Shown in pieces: positions 55,193-64,000 of a DNA stretch of 64,000 bases. The DNA comes from Candidatus Nitrotoga sp. CP45 (lineage in GTDB: Bacteria > Pseudomonadota > Gammaproteobacteria > Burkholderiales > Gallionellaceae): the NCBI GenBank assembly GCA_003402375.1, contig QFXJ01000028.1, positions 1-64,000 on the forward strand, read 5' to 3'. Positions within the stretch are counted from its first letter, which is position 1, and each line of letters begins with the position of its first letter. Made by a program: the position numbers and the translations under genes. Under the pieces are notes generated by a model. That model was not told the origin of the DNA, made no database searches, and was given only the letters and a program-made list of their open reading frames with translations.

Positions 55193-56386
55193 GGAAACGC
55201 TGAATAATTCACCGCGTGACCGATCCCGGTGCGCAGTTTCCGGATGCGGGATGAAATTCTGCGATTATTAGCCTGACAAGCAGTGTTTTTTGCATTATTG
55301 CCCCCTTTTTTCGTTTTTAGGGCGCAACTTGGCTGTCAGCAATACCTAGCCATCGGCGCGCCAGCACTAAATTGGCAAAACCAAACAGCGTAAATAGCTG
55401 AGCGGTGTTCTTAGCCAACCCTTTGTAGCGAGCCTTGCGGTGCTGGAACAGGTTCTTCACCACATGGAATGGATGCTCGACTTTGGCACGAATACTGGCT
55501 TTTGTGTGCTCAAGTTTTTCCATCAGCTCTCCTACAGCGGACTTGTCCAGTGCTTTACGTTTGGAGGGCCGCATCGCAACATGCCATATTATCGGTAGTT
55601 CCAGATTCTCTTCACGCTTCTCAACGCCCTGATAACCTGCATCACCAAATACATCCGTTTCATCGCCATGCAGCAGCGCCTGTGCTTGGGTTACATCATG
55701 CACATTGGCTTGCCGTGCGACGAGGGTGTGAACAAGCCCTGACTGCGCATCAACCCCAATGTGTGCCTTCATGCCGAAATGCCACTGATTGCCTTTTTTT
55801 GACTGGTGCATCTCGGCATCGCGTTTCCTAGCCTTGTTCTTGGTTGAAGGCGGTGCGGCGATTAGCATGGCATCGACAATGGTGCCCTCACGCAGAAATA
55901 ACCCCTTCTCAGCCAGATGGGCGTTGATCGCGTTGAAGATGGATTCGGTCAGTTGATGCGCTTCCAGCAGATGGCGAAATTTGAGCAGGGTCGTTGCATC
56001 CGGTGCCGCTTCACGATTCAGGTCAATGCCGACAAAACGGCGTATCGCCTGACTGTCGTAAATCGCATCTTCGGTTGCCTCATCTGAAAGACCGAAGCAC
56101 TGCTGCGCAACATACATGCGCAATATCCGTTTCAGCCCGACTGGTGGGCGACCTGGGCCGCCGCCGATTGGGTAATGTGGGGCGATAACCTTTATCAAAG
56201 ATGGCCAAGGCGTGACCGCTTCAATTTCGGCCAAGATATGATCTCGCCGTGTCACACGCTTCTTTGCCGCATATTCCAGTTCTGAAAAGCTCGCTTGCAT
56301 CTAATTAGTCACTAATAATCATAGTGATGGAATTATACCATGATCGCTCAATTCAGGATTGATCTGAGGAATAAATCAGCGTTTCC
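55193..56386 (-). mobile_element. Intact IS5-family insertion sequence (1194 bp)
   Basis: Left end GGAAACGCTGAATAATTC and right end (reverse complement) GGAAACGCTGATTTATTC form an imperfect inverted repeat. CTAG on both sides is the target duplication. One complete transposase gene fills it. It lies between the Ala/Lys-rich gene and tRNA-Leu, three bases beyond the tRNA CCA end after the duplication. Related wrecks are at 38048 and 50919. Confidence 0.93.
55317..56300 (-). CDS. IS5-family transposase
   Basis: 327 residues, complete. N-terminal DUF772-type domain (GGGPGRPPVGLKRILRMYVA, FGLSDEATEDAIYDSQAIRR), then the DDE catalytic core: IVDAMLIAAPPSTKNKARKR (first Asp), VFGDAGYQGVEKREE (second Asp), and HTKASIRAKVEHPFHVVKNL with the catalytic Glu. 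Reading frame and element ends are intact, so it may be active. Confidence 0.96.
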   Translation of the reverse strand: MQASFSELEYAAKKRVTRRDHILAEIEAVTPWPSLIKVIAPHYPIGGGPGRPPVGLKRILRMYVAQQCFGLSDEATEDAIYDSQAIRRFVGIDLNREAAPDATTLLKFRHLLEAHQLTESIFNAINAHLAEKGLFLREGTIVDAMLIAAPPSTKNKARKRDAEMHQSKKGNQWHFGMKAHIGVDAQSGLVHTLVARQANVHDVTQAQALLHGDETDVFGDAGYQGVEKREENLELPIIWHVAMRPSKRKALDKSAVGELMEKLEHTKASIRAKVEHPFHVVKNLFQHRKARYKGLAKNTAQLFTLFGFANLVLARRWLGIADSQVAP

Positions 56387-56393
56387 CTAGGTT

Positions 56394-56480
56394 TGGTGCC
56401 GGGAGAGGGACTCGAACCCTCACACTGTCTCCAGCACCGGATTTTGAGTCCGGCGCGTCTACCAATTCCGCCATCCCGGC
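56394..56480 (-). tRNA. tRNA-Leu (CAA)
   Basis: 87 nt on the minus strand with encoded CCA. Acceptor GCCGGGA pairs with TCCCGGC; the anticodon loop CTCAAAA reads CAA; a long variable arm (TGCTGGAGACAGTGT) and GTTCGAGTC follow. The IS5 element is inserted just beyond its 3' end. Confidence 0.97.
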
Positions 56481-56494
56481 ACGCTGAGATGAGG

Positions 56495-56523
56495 ATTATC
56501 CATGAAACAGAAGCCTTCTTCAA
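56495..56523 (-). promoter_or_regulatory. Sigma70 promoter of tRNA-Leu
   Basis: On the minus strand, TTGAAG (56523-56518), 17-bp spacer, GATAAT (56500-56495), 14 bases before the tRNA. Confidence 0.8.
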
Positions 56524-56552
56524 GTGTAAGCCTCTTCCAACATGAAATAAGC

Positions 56553-56925
56553 GTAGCAATTGGCCTTCGGCCGCAATACGTTTGACAGGAACACGATGCG
56601 GCGAGACGTGAACTGGGAGTTTAAACGTTTTACAGAAGACCTGGAGGAGTGTGCGGACTGGCTGATGTGCTGCGGCGTGGATACAGTGGCAATGGTATCG
56701 ACGGTGTGTACTGGATACCCGCTCTACGGGATTCCCACAGCGCGTGGATTGGCCGTGAATCTCGTCAATGCAGGGCAGGTAAAATGCCTCCGGTCGCAAG
56801 TCAGATGTTCTCAATTGCACGTGGCTGCAACAGTTGATGGGTTATGGCCTGCTGACCGGCACTTTTCGCCTGACGGATGAAATTTGCATACTGCGTGCGG
56901 CATTACGACAACGCGACTGCCGTGG
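56553..56925 (+). pseudogene. IS110-family transposase fragment
   Basis: The plus strand reads EFKRFTEDLEECADWLMCCG, VDTVAMVSTVC, then in another frame SDVLDCQ-like and WLQQLMGYGLLTGTFRLTDE, then ICILRAALRQRD. This is the N-terminal RuvC-like part of an IS110 transposase with several frameshifts. The C-terminal half is missing. Confidence 0.72.
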
Positions 56926-56929
56926 TACG

Positions 56930-57270
56930 TAGCTATCTGGGTGATGCGTATAACCCGCAATACTGCACCAGCTTGGTCAACATCTTCTGTGCCGTATTCC
57001 TAAACCCCTTCGTCAAATTTCCATCGATCATGTTTCTTTCCAGAGGTAATCACAGATACCCAAGAGAACAAACGCAAAAAATACCGCTACAAAGGCGTGA
57101 TGACCCCTTATGAGAAATTGCAATCAATATCCAGGGCCAGCGAGTATCTTGAAGAGAGGACACGTTCAAACAACTGGATGCGCAGGCAGCAAAGATGAGC
57201 GACAATGATGCCAACCTTGGTGCCGGACAGCGCAAGAAAACTACAGTTGCAACGATACCTCTGCAGCGAT
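56930..57270 (+). pseudogene. Integrase-type (rve) transposase C-terminal remnant
   Basis: Broken frames give GDAYNPQYCTSLVNIF, FLNPFVKFPSIMF, then KKYRYKGVMTPYEKLQS, a stop, and TFKQLDAQAAKMSDNDAN. These resemble the C-terminus of integrase-like DDE transposases (MTPYEKLKSL, then QLDALA and MSD). Frameshifted, no catalytic core left. It directly follows the IS110 fragment. Confidence 0.6.
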
Positions 57271-57457
57271 GAAAAAACAGGTTTGAAATCGATTGGTAAT
57301 AATAAAATCCAATAGGTTAAACAACGAACTGTTTCATGATTAGCGTTGCGTGGAAGCAGTACGTAACCAGTAGCCCAAATAGGGCTATTTCCGCTGCCCA
57401 TTGTGCAGGATCGCAATATACTCAGGATATCTACATTGCCTGCGTTCGGGTGTAGTA

Positions 57458-59467
57458 ATGCCAAAGATGAATCAGCTCATTTTATTTGATACGCACATGA
57501 CCAATTCGCTACAACTCGTTCTAATTTTGCTTGCCGTTGCCGTTGGTGTGGTGGTGGCATGCCGTGTGTTGCACTTGCCTGTTGTACTTGGCTACCTAAC
57601 AGTGGGCATTTTGATCGGTCCGCATGCGCTGGGTTGGATACCTGATACACCAGGCACTCGTCATCTGGCGGAATTCGGCTTGGTATTCCTAATGTTCAGC
57701 ATCGGCCTTGAATTCAGCCTTGCGCGTCTTCACAAAATGAAACGCACAGTATTCGGCCTGGGTGGCGCGCAGGTAATGGTAACTCTTTTGTTGATTATGA
57801 CAGCTGGGTGGCTGGCAGGATTTGATTGGCGTGCAAGCTTAGCTATGGGCTGTGTGCTAGCGATGTCATCCACCGCTATTGTAAGCAAGATGCTTGTCGA
57901 GCGCGCCGCAATGAGTGCACCGCACGGCCAGCAGATTATTGGCGTATTGCTATTTCAGGATTTAGCTGTGGTGCCGCTGCTCATCATCATTCCGGCTTTG
58001 GCAAGTCCGCCAGGCGATTTACCGCTCACGCTCTCCCTTGCACTGCTTAAAGCCACACTAGTGCTAGCTGTGCTGTTGGTATTCGGCCAGCGCGTAATGC
58101 GATCTTGGTTTCATGTCGTGGCACGGCAAAAATCTTCCGAGCTATTTATGCTCAACGTACTTTTTATCACACTGGGCCTTGCCTATTTCACTGAATTAGT
58201 TGGGCTATCACTGGCACTGGGAGCATTTGTGGCCGGCATTTTGATTGCTGAGACTGAATACCGCTATCAAGTTGAAGATGACATAAAACCGTTCCGCGAT
58301 GTACTAATGGGCCTGTTTTTCGTTACTGTCGGCATGATGCTGGATCTCGGCGAAATGTTTGCCAATATTGGCTGGGTACTTCTAATGCTACTCTGCTTAG
58401 TACTAATTAAATTTACTGTAGTAGCCTTATTAGTGCGCCAATTTTCCGGCGACTGGGGCGTAGCGATTCGCAGTAGCTTAGGATTGGCGCAGGCCGGTGA
58501 ATTCGGCTTCGTGCTTTTAACTCTGGCAGGCGGGGTAAATCTGCTGTCTCCTGCAACAGTACAACTCATCCTAGACACTATGCTTCTCTCCATGCTGGCC
58601 GCGCCTTTTTTAATCCAGCATACCGAAACTATTGTACGGCGTATTGTACCTTCGGAATGGATGAGCCGCGCCATGCAGATACATCAAATTGCGGTGCAAA
58701 GCATATCCGCCGATGCAAACATCATTATTTGCGGCTACGGTCGAAGTGGGCAATCGTTGGCTCGTTTTATGAGGCAGGAAAATGTTCAATTTATCGTACT
58801 CGATCTCGACTCACGCCGTGTACAGGAGGCCGCGGCAGCAGGTGAAAACGTGGTGTATGGCGATGCCGCCAAGCGTGAAGTACTTTTGGCGGCCGGGTTA
58901 ATGCGCGCTAAAACTCTAGTTATCACTTACATCGACACTCACTCCGCACTCAAAATTTTACACCTAGTTAATGAACTACGCCCTGATTTACCAGTGGTAG
59001 TTCGAAGTGCCGACGAGACCCATATCGAGGCGCTCAAACAGGCTGGAGCGGCCGAAGTTGTGGCGGATGTGCTAGAAGGCAGTGTGATGCTGGCATCGCA
59101 AGCACTGCTAATGTCTGGCGTGCCACTCAACCGCGTTGTCCGCCGCCTTCAAGAAAACCGGGCACGTCGCTATAGCATGTTCAGCACCTACTTTCGTACT
59201 GCCGTGAATGTAGTGGGTGAAATCACAGAAAATCTACAGCCGCGCTTCCATAGCGTATTACTGGGAGAACGCGATGCCGCCGTGGGCAAGACACTTGATG
59301 AAATTAACCTAGCCAAATTAAATGTTGAAGTAAATGCAGTACGACGCCACAACGTGCGCGGCAATCAACCTGCAGGCAATATGATCATGAAAGCTGGTGA
59401 CGTACTGGTATTGCTCGGTCAACCAAGGCCGCTTGCGGCGGCGAAAAAACACTTGCGCGAAGGATAA
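57458..59467 (+). CDS. Kef-type monovalent cation:proton antiporter (CPA2) with TrkA domains
   Basis: 669 residues from the ATG at 57458; an ATG at 57497 gives a more usual N-terminus and one at 57401 is open, none with a good ribosome site. About 12 membrane helices (LGYLTVGILIGPHALGW, FGLVFLMFSIGLEFSLARL, AMGCVLAMSSTAIVSKML), then a TrkA-N NAD-binding domain (IIICGYGRSGQSLARFMRQE, FIVLDLDSRRV, VYGDAAKREVL) and a TrkA-C domain at the end (ARLNVEVNAVRR-like, then GDVLVLLGQP). Potassium efflux antiporter of the KefB/KefC/YbaL group in the inner membrane. Confidence 0.93.
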   Translation: MPKMNQLILFDTHMTNSLQLVLILLAVAVGVVVACRVLHLPVVLGYLTVGILIGPHALGWIPDTPGTRHLAEFGLVFLMFSIGLEFSLARLHKMKRTVFGLGGAQVMVTLLLIMTAGWLAGFDWRASLAMGCVLAMSSTAIVSKMLVERAAMSAPHGQQIIGVLLFQDLAVVPLLIIIPALASPPGDLPLTLSLALLKATLVLAVLLVFGQRVMRSWFHVVARQKSSELFMLNVLFITLGLAYFTELVGLSLALGAFVAGILIAETEYRYQVEDDIKPFRDVLMGLFFVTVGMMLDLGEMFANIGWVLLMLLCLVLIKFTVVALLVRQFSGDWGVAIRSSLGLAQAGEFGFVLLTLAGGVNLLSPATVQLILDTMLLSMLAAPFLIQHTETIVRRIVPSEWMSRAMQIHQIAVQSISADANIIICGYGRSGQSLARFMRQENVQFIVLDLDSRRVQEAAAAGENVVYGDAAKREVLLAAGLMRAKTLVITYIDTHSALKILHLVNELRPDLPVVVRSADETHIEALKQAGAAEVVADVLEGSVMLASQALLMSGVPLNRVVRRLQENRARRYSMFSTYFRTAVNVVGEITENLQPRFHSVLLGERDAAVGKTLDEINLAKLNVEVNAVRRHNVRGNQPAGNMIMKAGDVLVLLGQPRPLAAAKKHLREG

Positions 59468-59835
59468 CTGGGATAGCGCTTTACAATTCTCGACCAACAG
59501 GTGTTCTATGAAATTAGCTTTTTCACCCTTGGCTTTGCGGCACAACGCCATATCAAATAAGCGCCGCGCCGCCATCTTACGAGTTCAACCGGGCATGGCC
59601 ATATCGCCAAGGTTTAAGTTAAAATAACTACAAACTTGGTCAAGATATACAGATGTTCTGTTATTCATATTAATGACCGTGCCCCTCGCATAATGTTTAA
59701 TTATAACCACCTATTTCAGACTCAAACATCATTAAACAATGCTTCCTGTGGGTATTTTCATAAAATGGGCGTAAACTAGACAAATTAATTTGTCCCTATG
59801 TAAAATCGGGCGTACCCGGGCTGCCAGGAAAATAC
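59468..59835. other. Intergenic region
   Basis: 368 bases. A 39-codon frame beginning at 59508 (MKLAFSPLALRHNAISNK) has no recognisable similarity and weak support. No other gene seen. Confidence 0.4.
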
Positions 59836-62058
59836 ATGAGTAGGAAGACAAGCGGACTAGGCCAGCTATGCACAAAAACTGAAGTGCAACTTGCTCTTAC
59901 ACCAGAGCAGGACGGACTGCCGTGGCCTGTCGAGAAATTTCTGCACGAGCTCCAAGCACCCTCGGCTGAACTGGAGATACAGAACGAGGAGTTACGGTAC
60001 GCGCTCGCCGAACTGGAAAAATCCCGTGACTGCTACATGGATCTTTATGATTTTGCTCCTGTCGGTTACCTTACTCTCACCAGTGAAGCCTTAATTGCCG
60101 AAGTAAATCTCACCGGTGCTACTCTGTTGGGAATTGAGCGCAAGGAATTGCTGCTACACCATTTTACGCATTTTATTGCAGATGATTACAGCGATCACTG
60201 GAACCACTTTTTCCTGAGCGTTTTACAACGTGATGAGCGGCAGGATTGTGAATTGGTACTTAAGCGCAGCAATGGCCCGCTCTTTCATGCCCACCTGGAC
60301 TGCTTGCATGTAAAAACTGACAATGGCGGACACTTAGCACGCATCGCATTTACCGACATCAGCGAGCGTAAGCAAGCTGAAGAAACGTTACGCATCGCCG
60401 CCATCGCCTTCGAGTCACAGGAAGGGATCATGGTGACCGATGCCAACGGCGTCATCCAGCGGGTAAACAATGCCTTCACCCGCCTCACGGGTTACAGTAC
60501 GGAAGACGCAGTGGAAAAAACACCGGCGCTGCTGAGTTCCGGACGGCATGACAAACACTTTTACCAGTGCATGTGGACAACCCTGAATGAGCAGAAATAC
60601 TGGCAGGGCGAGATGTGGAATAAACGTAAAAATGGCAAAATATGTGCCGATTGGCTGACCATTACTGCCGTCGCTGCGCCCGATGGAAACATCACTCATT
60701 ACGTCGGAACTTTTTCCGACATCACCAGCAACCCTGAATCATTGGCCGAAATCCACCGGTTGGCCTATTATGATTTACTCACCCAGCTTCCCAACCGCCG
60801 CATGCTGCTTGACCGCCTGAGACAGGCACTCGCTGCCAGCAACCGCAGCAAGCATTATGGCGCTCTTCTATTTCTGGACCTGGATAATTTCAAAAACCTC
60901 AACGATACGCGCGGCCACTATATCGGCGATTTGCTACTAGTTGAAATCGCACACCGTCTGAATGCCAACGTGCGTGAAGGCGATACGGTGGCCCGGTTGG
61001 GGGGTGATGAATTCGTATTGATGCTAGAAAATTTGAGCGATAATATTCAGGAAGCTGCCATTCAGGCAGACTTGGTAGGCGAGAAAGTTCGCGATGCCGT
61101 TGCATTGCCTTATAGGCTTAAGGGTCTCGAATTATGGTGTACCGCCAGTATCGGAGTCAGCCTGTTTTACGGCCATGAAGCTTCAATTGATGAGCTGCTC
61201 AAATATTCCGATTTCGCGATGTATCATGCCAAAAAAGAGGGGCGCAACAGCGTACGTTTCTTCGACCCCGAAATGCAGGCCACGTTGATCGAACGAAGCG
61301 CGCTTGAAAGCGACCTGCGCCATGCACTGAGCCGACAACAATTACGTCTCTATTATCAAATACAGGTAAACAATGAACGTCGTGCCATCGGTGCCGAAGC
61401 ATTGCTCCGCTGGATACACCCCGAACGTGGTTTGATTCTTCCTGAACAATTTATTCCGCTGGCCGAAAAAACTGGCCTGATCGTACCGATTGGATTGTGG
61501 GTGCTGCAAACGGCATGCGCTCAGATCAGGGACTGGTCTGGCAATCCGGCCACCAGCAGCCTGCAACTCGCCCTCAATGCCAGTGCGCTCGAGTTGCGCC
61601 AACCTGATTTCGTCGAACATGTGCGGCAGGCCATTTTCACAACCGGTATCAATCCGGCACTTCTAAAAATCGAACTAACTGAGAGCCAGCTAATCGACAA
61701 TATCAGTGATACCGTCGCTAAAATGAATGCGCTCAAGGCGCTCGGCATCCGTTTTTCGATGGATGATTTCGGTACCGCTTACTCCTCACTCGCCTACCTA
61801 AAACAACTACCGTTAGATCAATTGAAAATCGATCAAACCTTCATCCGCGATCTAGGCGACAACTCCAGCAATGCAGCCCTTGTGCAGGCCATCGTCCTTA
61901 TGGGGCGCACATTCGGTTTGGACGTCATTGCCGAAGGTGTAGAAATCGAAGCACAGTTAGAGTTCCTAAATTTGCACGGCTGCCATGCCTACCAAGGCTA
62001 TCTATTTAGCCGTCCTCTGCCGCTGGAAGAATTCGAAGAGTTTATAGAACGAGTTTAA
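59836..62058 (+). CDS. PAS-PAS-GGDEF-EAL cyclic-di-GMP signalling protein
   Basis: 740 residues. An N-terminal helix region (LHELQAPSAELEIQNEELRY) leads to PAS 1 (about 65-175; YDFAPVGYLTLTSEALIAEV), PAS 2 (about 190-300; GIMVTDANGVIQRVNNAFTR), GGDEF (about 310-470; YYDLLTQLPNRRMLLDRLRQ, RLGGDEFVLML) and EAL (about 490-735; IGAEALLRWIHPERG, LKIELTESQLIDN, MDDFGTAYSSLAYLKQLPLD). Catalytic motifs of both output domains are intact, so it could make and degrade cyclic di-GMP. Cytoplasmic. Its TAA overlaps the ATG of the next gene. Confidence 0.95.
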   Translation: MSRKTSGLGQLCTKTEVQLALTPEQDGLPWPVEKFLHELQAPSAELEIQNEELRYALAELEKSRDCYMDLYDFAPVGYLTLTSEALIAEVNLTGATLLGIERKELLLHHFTHFIADDYSDHWNHFFLSVLQRDERQDCELVLKRSNGPLFHAHLDCLHVKTDNGGHLARIAFTDISERKQAEETLRIAAIAFESQEGIMVTDANGVIQRVNNAFTRLTGYSTEDAVEKTPALLSSGRHDKHFYQCMWTTLNEQKYWQGEMWNKRKNGKICADWLTITAVAAPDGNITHYVGTFSDITSNPESLAEIHRLAYYDLLTQLPNRRMLLDRLRQALAASNRSKHYGALLFLDLDNFKNLNDTRGHYIGDLLLVEIAHRLNANVREGDTVARLGGDEFVLMLENLSDNIQEAAIQADLVGEKVRDAVALPYRLKGLELWCTASIGVSLFYGHEASIDELLKYSDFAMYHAKKEGRNSVRFFDPEMQATLIERSALESDLRHALSRQQLRLYYQIQVNNERRAIGAEALLRWIHPERGLILPEQFIPLAEKTGLIVPIGLWVLQTACAQIRDWSGNPATSSLQLALNASALELRQPDFVEHVRQAIFTTGINPALLKIELTESQLIDNISDTVAKMNALKALGIRFSMDDFGTAYSSLAYLKQLPLDQLKIDQTFIRDLGDNSSNAALVQAIVLMGRTFGLDVIAEGVEIEAQLEFLNLHGCHAYQGYLFSRPLPLEEFEEFIERV

Positions 62059-62882
62059 TGCACAATGCTGGCCGTGCCCAATTCCGACCATGTGAAACTC
62101 AATTATTAACTGTGCGGCCCTTGCTCAAAAAACTCCCGCCCGCCATCACTGCACTACTGCTGCAAGCAGCAGCAGTAGTGCTCATGTTACTGACGGTTAA
62201 AATTATAGGTCAGCACGAATCGCCATTGTTGTTTGCCTTACTTTGCGGCTTGCTCGCCGCCACGTTCAGTTTCTTCGCTGGACTTGCCAAGTGGTGGTTG
62301 GCCATCCAACTGCTGTTCGCGCCAGCCTTGGTACTGATGCTCTCAGCCAAGTTACCTCCTTCTCTTTTTCTCGGCGCATTTCTGATATTACTGCTTGTAT
62401 ATTGGAGCACTTTTCGTACACAAGTACCGCTGTATCTTTCCAGTAATAAAGTGTGGCGTGCCTTAGAACATTTACTGCCTGCCGCAAAAGCTAATTCAAA
62501 TTTCACCTTCATTGATTTGGGTTCTGGCTTGGGTGGGGTGTTAACACATCTTGCCAACGTTCGCCCGGACGGACGCTATATCGGCGTGGAGGCAGCACCC
62601 TTGCCATTTTTCTGGAGTTGGTTGCGTATTAGGCTAGGCAGCCACCGCAATTGCCGGGTGAAGTGGGGAAGTTTGTGGAACTGCGATTTATCGCAGTATG
62701 ACGTGGTGTTTGCCTACCTCTCACCAGTGCCAATGGGTAAACTCTGGCACAAGGCACGCGCCGAAATGCGTCCTGGCACAATGTTTATCAGCAGCACCTT
62801 TAGCGTACTTGATCAAACACAGCATGAAACCGTGCAGGTAAATGACTTGCATCATTCCACTCTATTTATCTGGCATATGTAA
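62058..62882 (+). CDS. Membrane-anchored class I SAM-dependent methyltransferase-like protein
   Basis: 274 residues. Three to four N-terminal hydrophobic helices (ITALLLQAAAVVLMLLTVKI, LLFALLCGLLAATFSFFAGL, LLFAPALVLML) precede a Rossmann methyltransferase domain (about 140-270): FIDLGSGLGGVLTHLAN is the SAM loop (motif I), GRYIGVEAAPLPFFWSW is motif II, YDVVFAYLSPVPMGKL motif IV, and MRPGTMFISSTF the post-motif strand. Substrate unknown. It overlaps the PAS-GGDEF-EAL gene by TAATG, so it is co-translated. Confidence 0.85.
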   Translation: MHNAGRAQFRPCETQLLTVRPLLKKLPPAITALLLQAAAVVLMLLTVKIIGQHESPLLFALLCGLLAATFSFFAGLAKWWLAIQLLFAPALVLMLSAKLPPSLFLGAFLILLLVYWSTFRTQVPLYLSSNKVWRALEHLLPAAKANSNFTFIDLGSGLGGVLTHLANVRPDGRYIGVEAAPLPFFWSWLRIRLGSHRNCRVKWGSLWNCDLSQYDVVFAYLSPVPMGKLWHKARAEMRPGTMFISSTFSVLDQTQHETVQVNDLHHSTLFIWHM

Positions 62883-63027
62883 TGATGGGCAAGGATGCAT
62901 AAAGCACAAATTAAATCATTCGTTCGCACCGATAACCAGCCACTTAGCAAGTGTAATTAATTGCCCATTGATACGCCTGGGCCGTTCTATACGAAAGATT
63001 GCGCTACCACTATTCATAAAAACAAGA

Positions 63028-64000
63028 CTATTGTTTAAGCTCTGACGCGCCAATCACTCGATTGCGCCCAGTCTGTTTTGCCATATAAAGTGCAGCATCA
63101 GCTCTTGGTAATACCTCATCAACTGTCTCATTCGAAAATCGCTCTGCCACGCCAGCGCTAAACGTAATTAATACACGCTCATTATTTTGTAAGAAGAAAT
63201 TCTTAGTTAAATCGCGCTGCACCCCTTTTATTACCTCTATTGCATCATCTTCCTTTGTGCCAGGAAGAATAATAATAAATTCTTCGCCTCCATAGCGGGC
63301 CAGTACATCAGTACTGCGTATTATGCTCTTCACAACTTTAGCCAAGTGTACAAGCGCCACATCACCGGTAGAATGCCCTAATCTATCATTGATTTCTTTG
63401 AAATGGTCAATATCTATCATTGCAAGGGTTAGAGGTGTGCCATGTCTATCAGCCCTTTCAAATTCCCGCACCAGTGCAGCATCCATACCACGTCTATTCA
63501 GCGCACCCGTTAAAAAATCTTGATGCGCAACTTCGCTTATATAATCAAGCTTTGTAGTGAGTTCATTAATTTGCTTCTCTGCTTCATCCACTTTTTTTTG
63601 AGTTTCTTGGAAAGCTGTATGACTACGTTGCGCATCCGCACTCATCTTTCGTATGTCGCCTACCAAATTTTCAAGTATGGCGCTTAAATTAGTTACGTCA
63701 TGTATCGATGTGATTTGTTCCTGATAATTCTTTATTTTAAACTGATAGTTACCCGCGCTCTCTGTTATATCTGCCAAATTACTTACAAAAGTGACCACCA
63801 TTTTTTTAATGGCTTCTTTAGCCTCATTAAGCCCTTGCTTGATATGTGATTGCTTGTAGATCAATTCTTTGAGACTATTTTCTGCGTTGTAAAGTAAATC
63901 AATATCAATCGGTTTTGAAATGATCTCTTGAACGATTGTAATTTGCCCATGAAACCATTCGTCTTCTATGGTCAATTCGCCCATGCTGGAAACCAGCAGC
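63028..64000 (-). CDS. Diguanylate cyclase (GGDEF), 5' end possibly outside window
   Basis: At least 318 residues from an ATG at 63984, but the frame is open to the window edge (LLVSS before that ATG), so the true start may lie outside. A helical region with a long coiled coil (about 90-145; QRSHTAFQETQKKVDEAEKQ) precedes a GGDEF domain (about 150-318): HQDFLTGALNRRGMDAALVR, MIDIDHFKEINDRLGHSTGD, LARYGGEEFIIILPG (GGEEF active site) and PRADAALYMAKQTGRNRV. No inhibitory RxxD motif seen before GGEEF. Makes cyclic di-GMP. Confidence 0.93.
   Translation of the reverse strand, partial: LLVSSMGELTIEDEWFHGQITIVQEIISKPIDIDLLYNAENSLKELIYKQSHIKQGLNEAKEAIKKMVVTFVSNLADITESAGNYQFKIKNYQEQITSIHDVTNLSAILENLVGDIRKMSADAQRSHTAFQETQKKVDEAEKQINELTTKLDYISEVAHQDFLTGALNRRGMDAALVREFERADRHGTPLTLAMIDIDHFKEINDRLGHSTGDVALVHLAKVVKSIIRSTDVLARYGGEEFIIILPGTKEDDAIEVIKGVQRDLTKNFFLQNNERVLITFSAGVAERFSNETVDEVLPRADAALYMAKQTGRNRVIGASELKQ

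Overview
The window looks like a chromosomal segment of a Betaproteobacterium. The order rplU-rpmA-obgE-proB, a tol-pal-cpoB cluster followed by queE/queC, and the protein sequences fit a Nitrosomonadales/Gallionellaceae-like organism; the family-level guess is inference. Most genes are ordinary chromosomal genes, with one large accessory locus and several insertion-sequence graveyards.

Region 1 (1-3990, minus strand): a tightly coupled operon of a small unknown protein, a two-domain KaiC-like ATPase, a KaiB-like protein and a PAS-PAS-GAF-GGDEF sensor that runs off the left edge. No kaiA is visible. Region 2 (4663-32240, plus strand): a complete-looking extracellular contractile injection system (eCIS; AFP/PVC-type phage-tail-like particle) of about 27.6 kb and 23 genes. 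It encodes sheath, tube, a Cys-rich baseplate-type protein, the DUF4255 terminator, an AAA+ ATPase, three DUF4157 (eCIS core, HExxH) proteins with different C-terminal payloads, a thioredoxin-fold protein without CxxC, CIS tube/LysM hub adaptors, a gpD hub and gpV spike as separate genes, a PAAR-like tip, gp25, two large baseplate proteins (one with a PA14 insertion), a gpI-like tail protein and a DUF6519/beta-helix protein. Many neighbours overlap by ATGA or TGATG, so the core is probably one translationally coupled unit. The payload of the third DUF4157 protein resembles the Bacillus Tgl transglutaminase family, which is the most interesting lead here.

Region 3 (32520-37851, plus): cysK-type cysteine synthase, rplU-rpmA with a clear sigma70 promoter and terminator, obgE, proB and an acyltransferase-3 membrane protein. 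Region 4 (38048-39480): overlapping wrecks of IS5-, IS630- and IS3-family elements. Region 5 (39606-50518, minus): tRNA-Thr and tRNA-Lys, queC, queE, and a ybgC-tolQRAB-pal-cpoB operon in which the pal-cpoB pair is duplicated and several periplasmic proteins are greatly lengthened by repeats.

Region 6 (50919-57270): a decayed IS5 copy, a universal-stress protein and a SulP transporter, a five-copy 20-bp tandem repeat, a small secreted Ala/Lys-rich protein, an intact IS5-family element with a CTAG target duplication just 3' of tRNA-Leu(CAA), and IS110 and integrase remnants. Region 7 (57458-64000): a Kef-type cation/proton antiporter, a PAS-GGDEF-EAL protein coupled to a membrane-anchored methyltransferase-like protein, and a diguanylate cyclase cut by the right edge. 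Three of the proteins are predicted to act in cyclic-di-GMP signalling.
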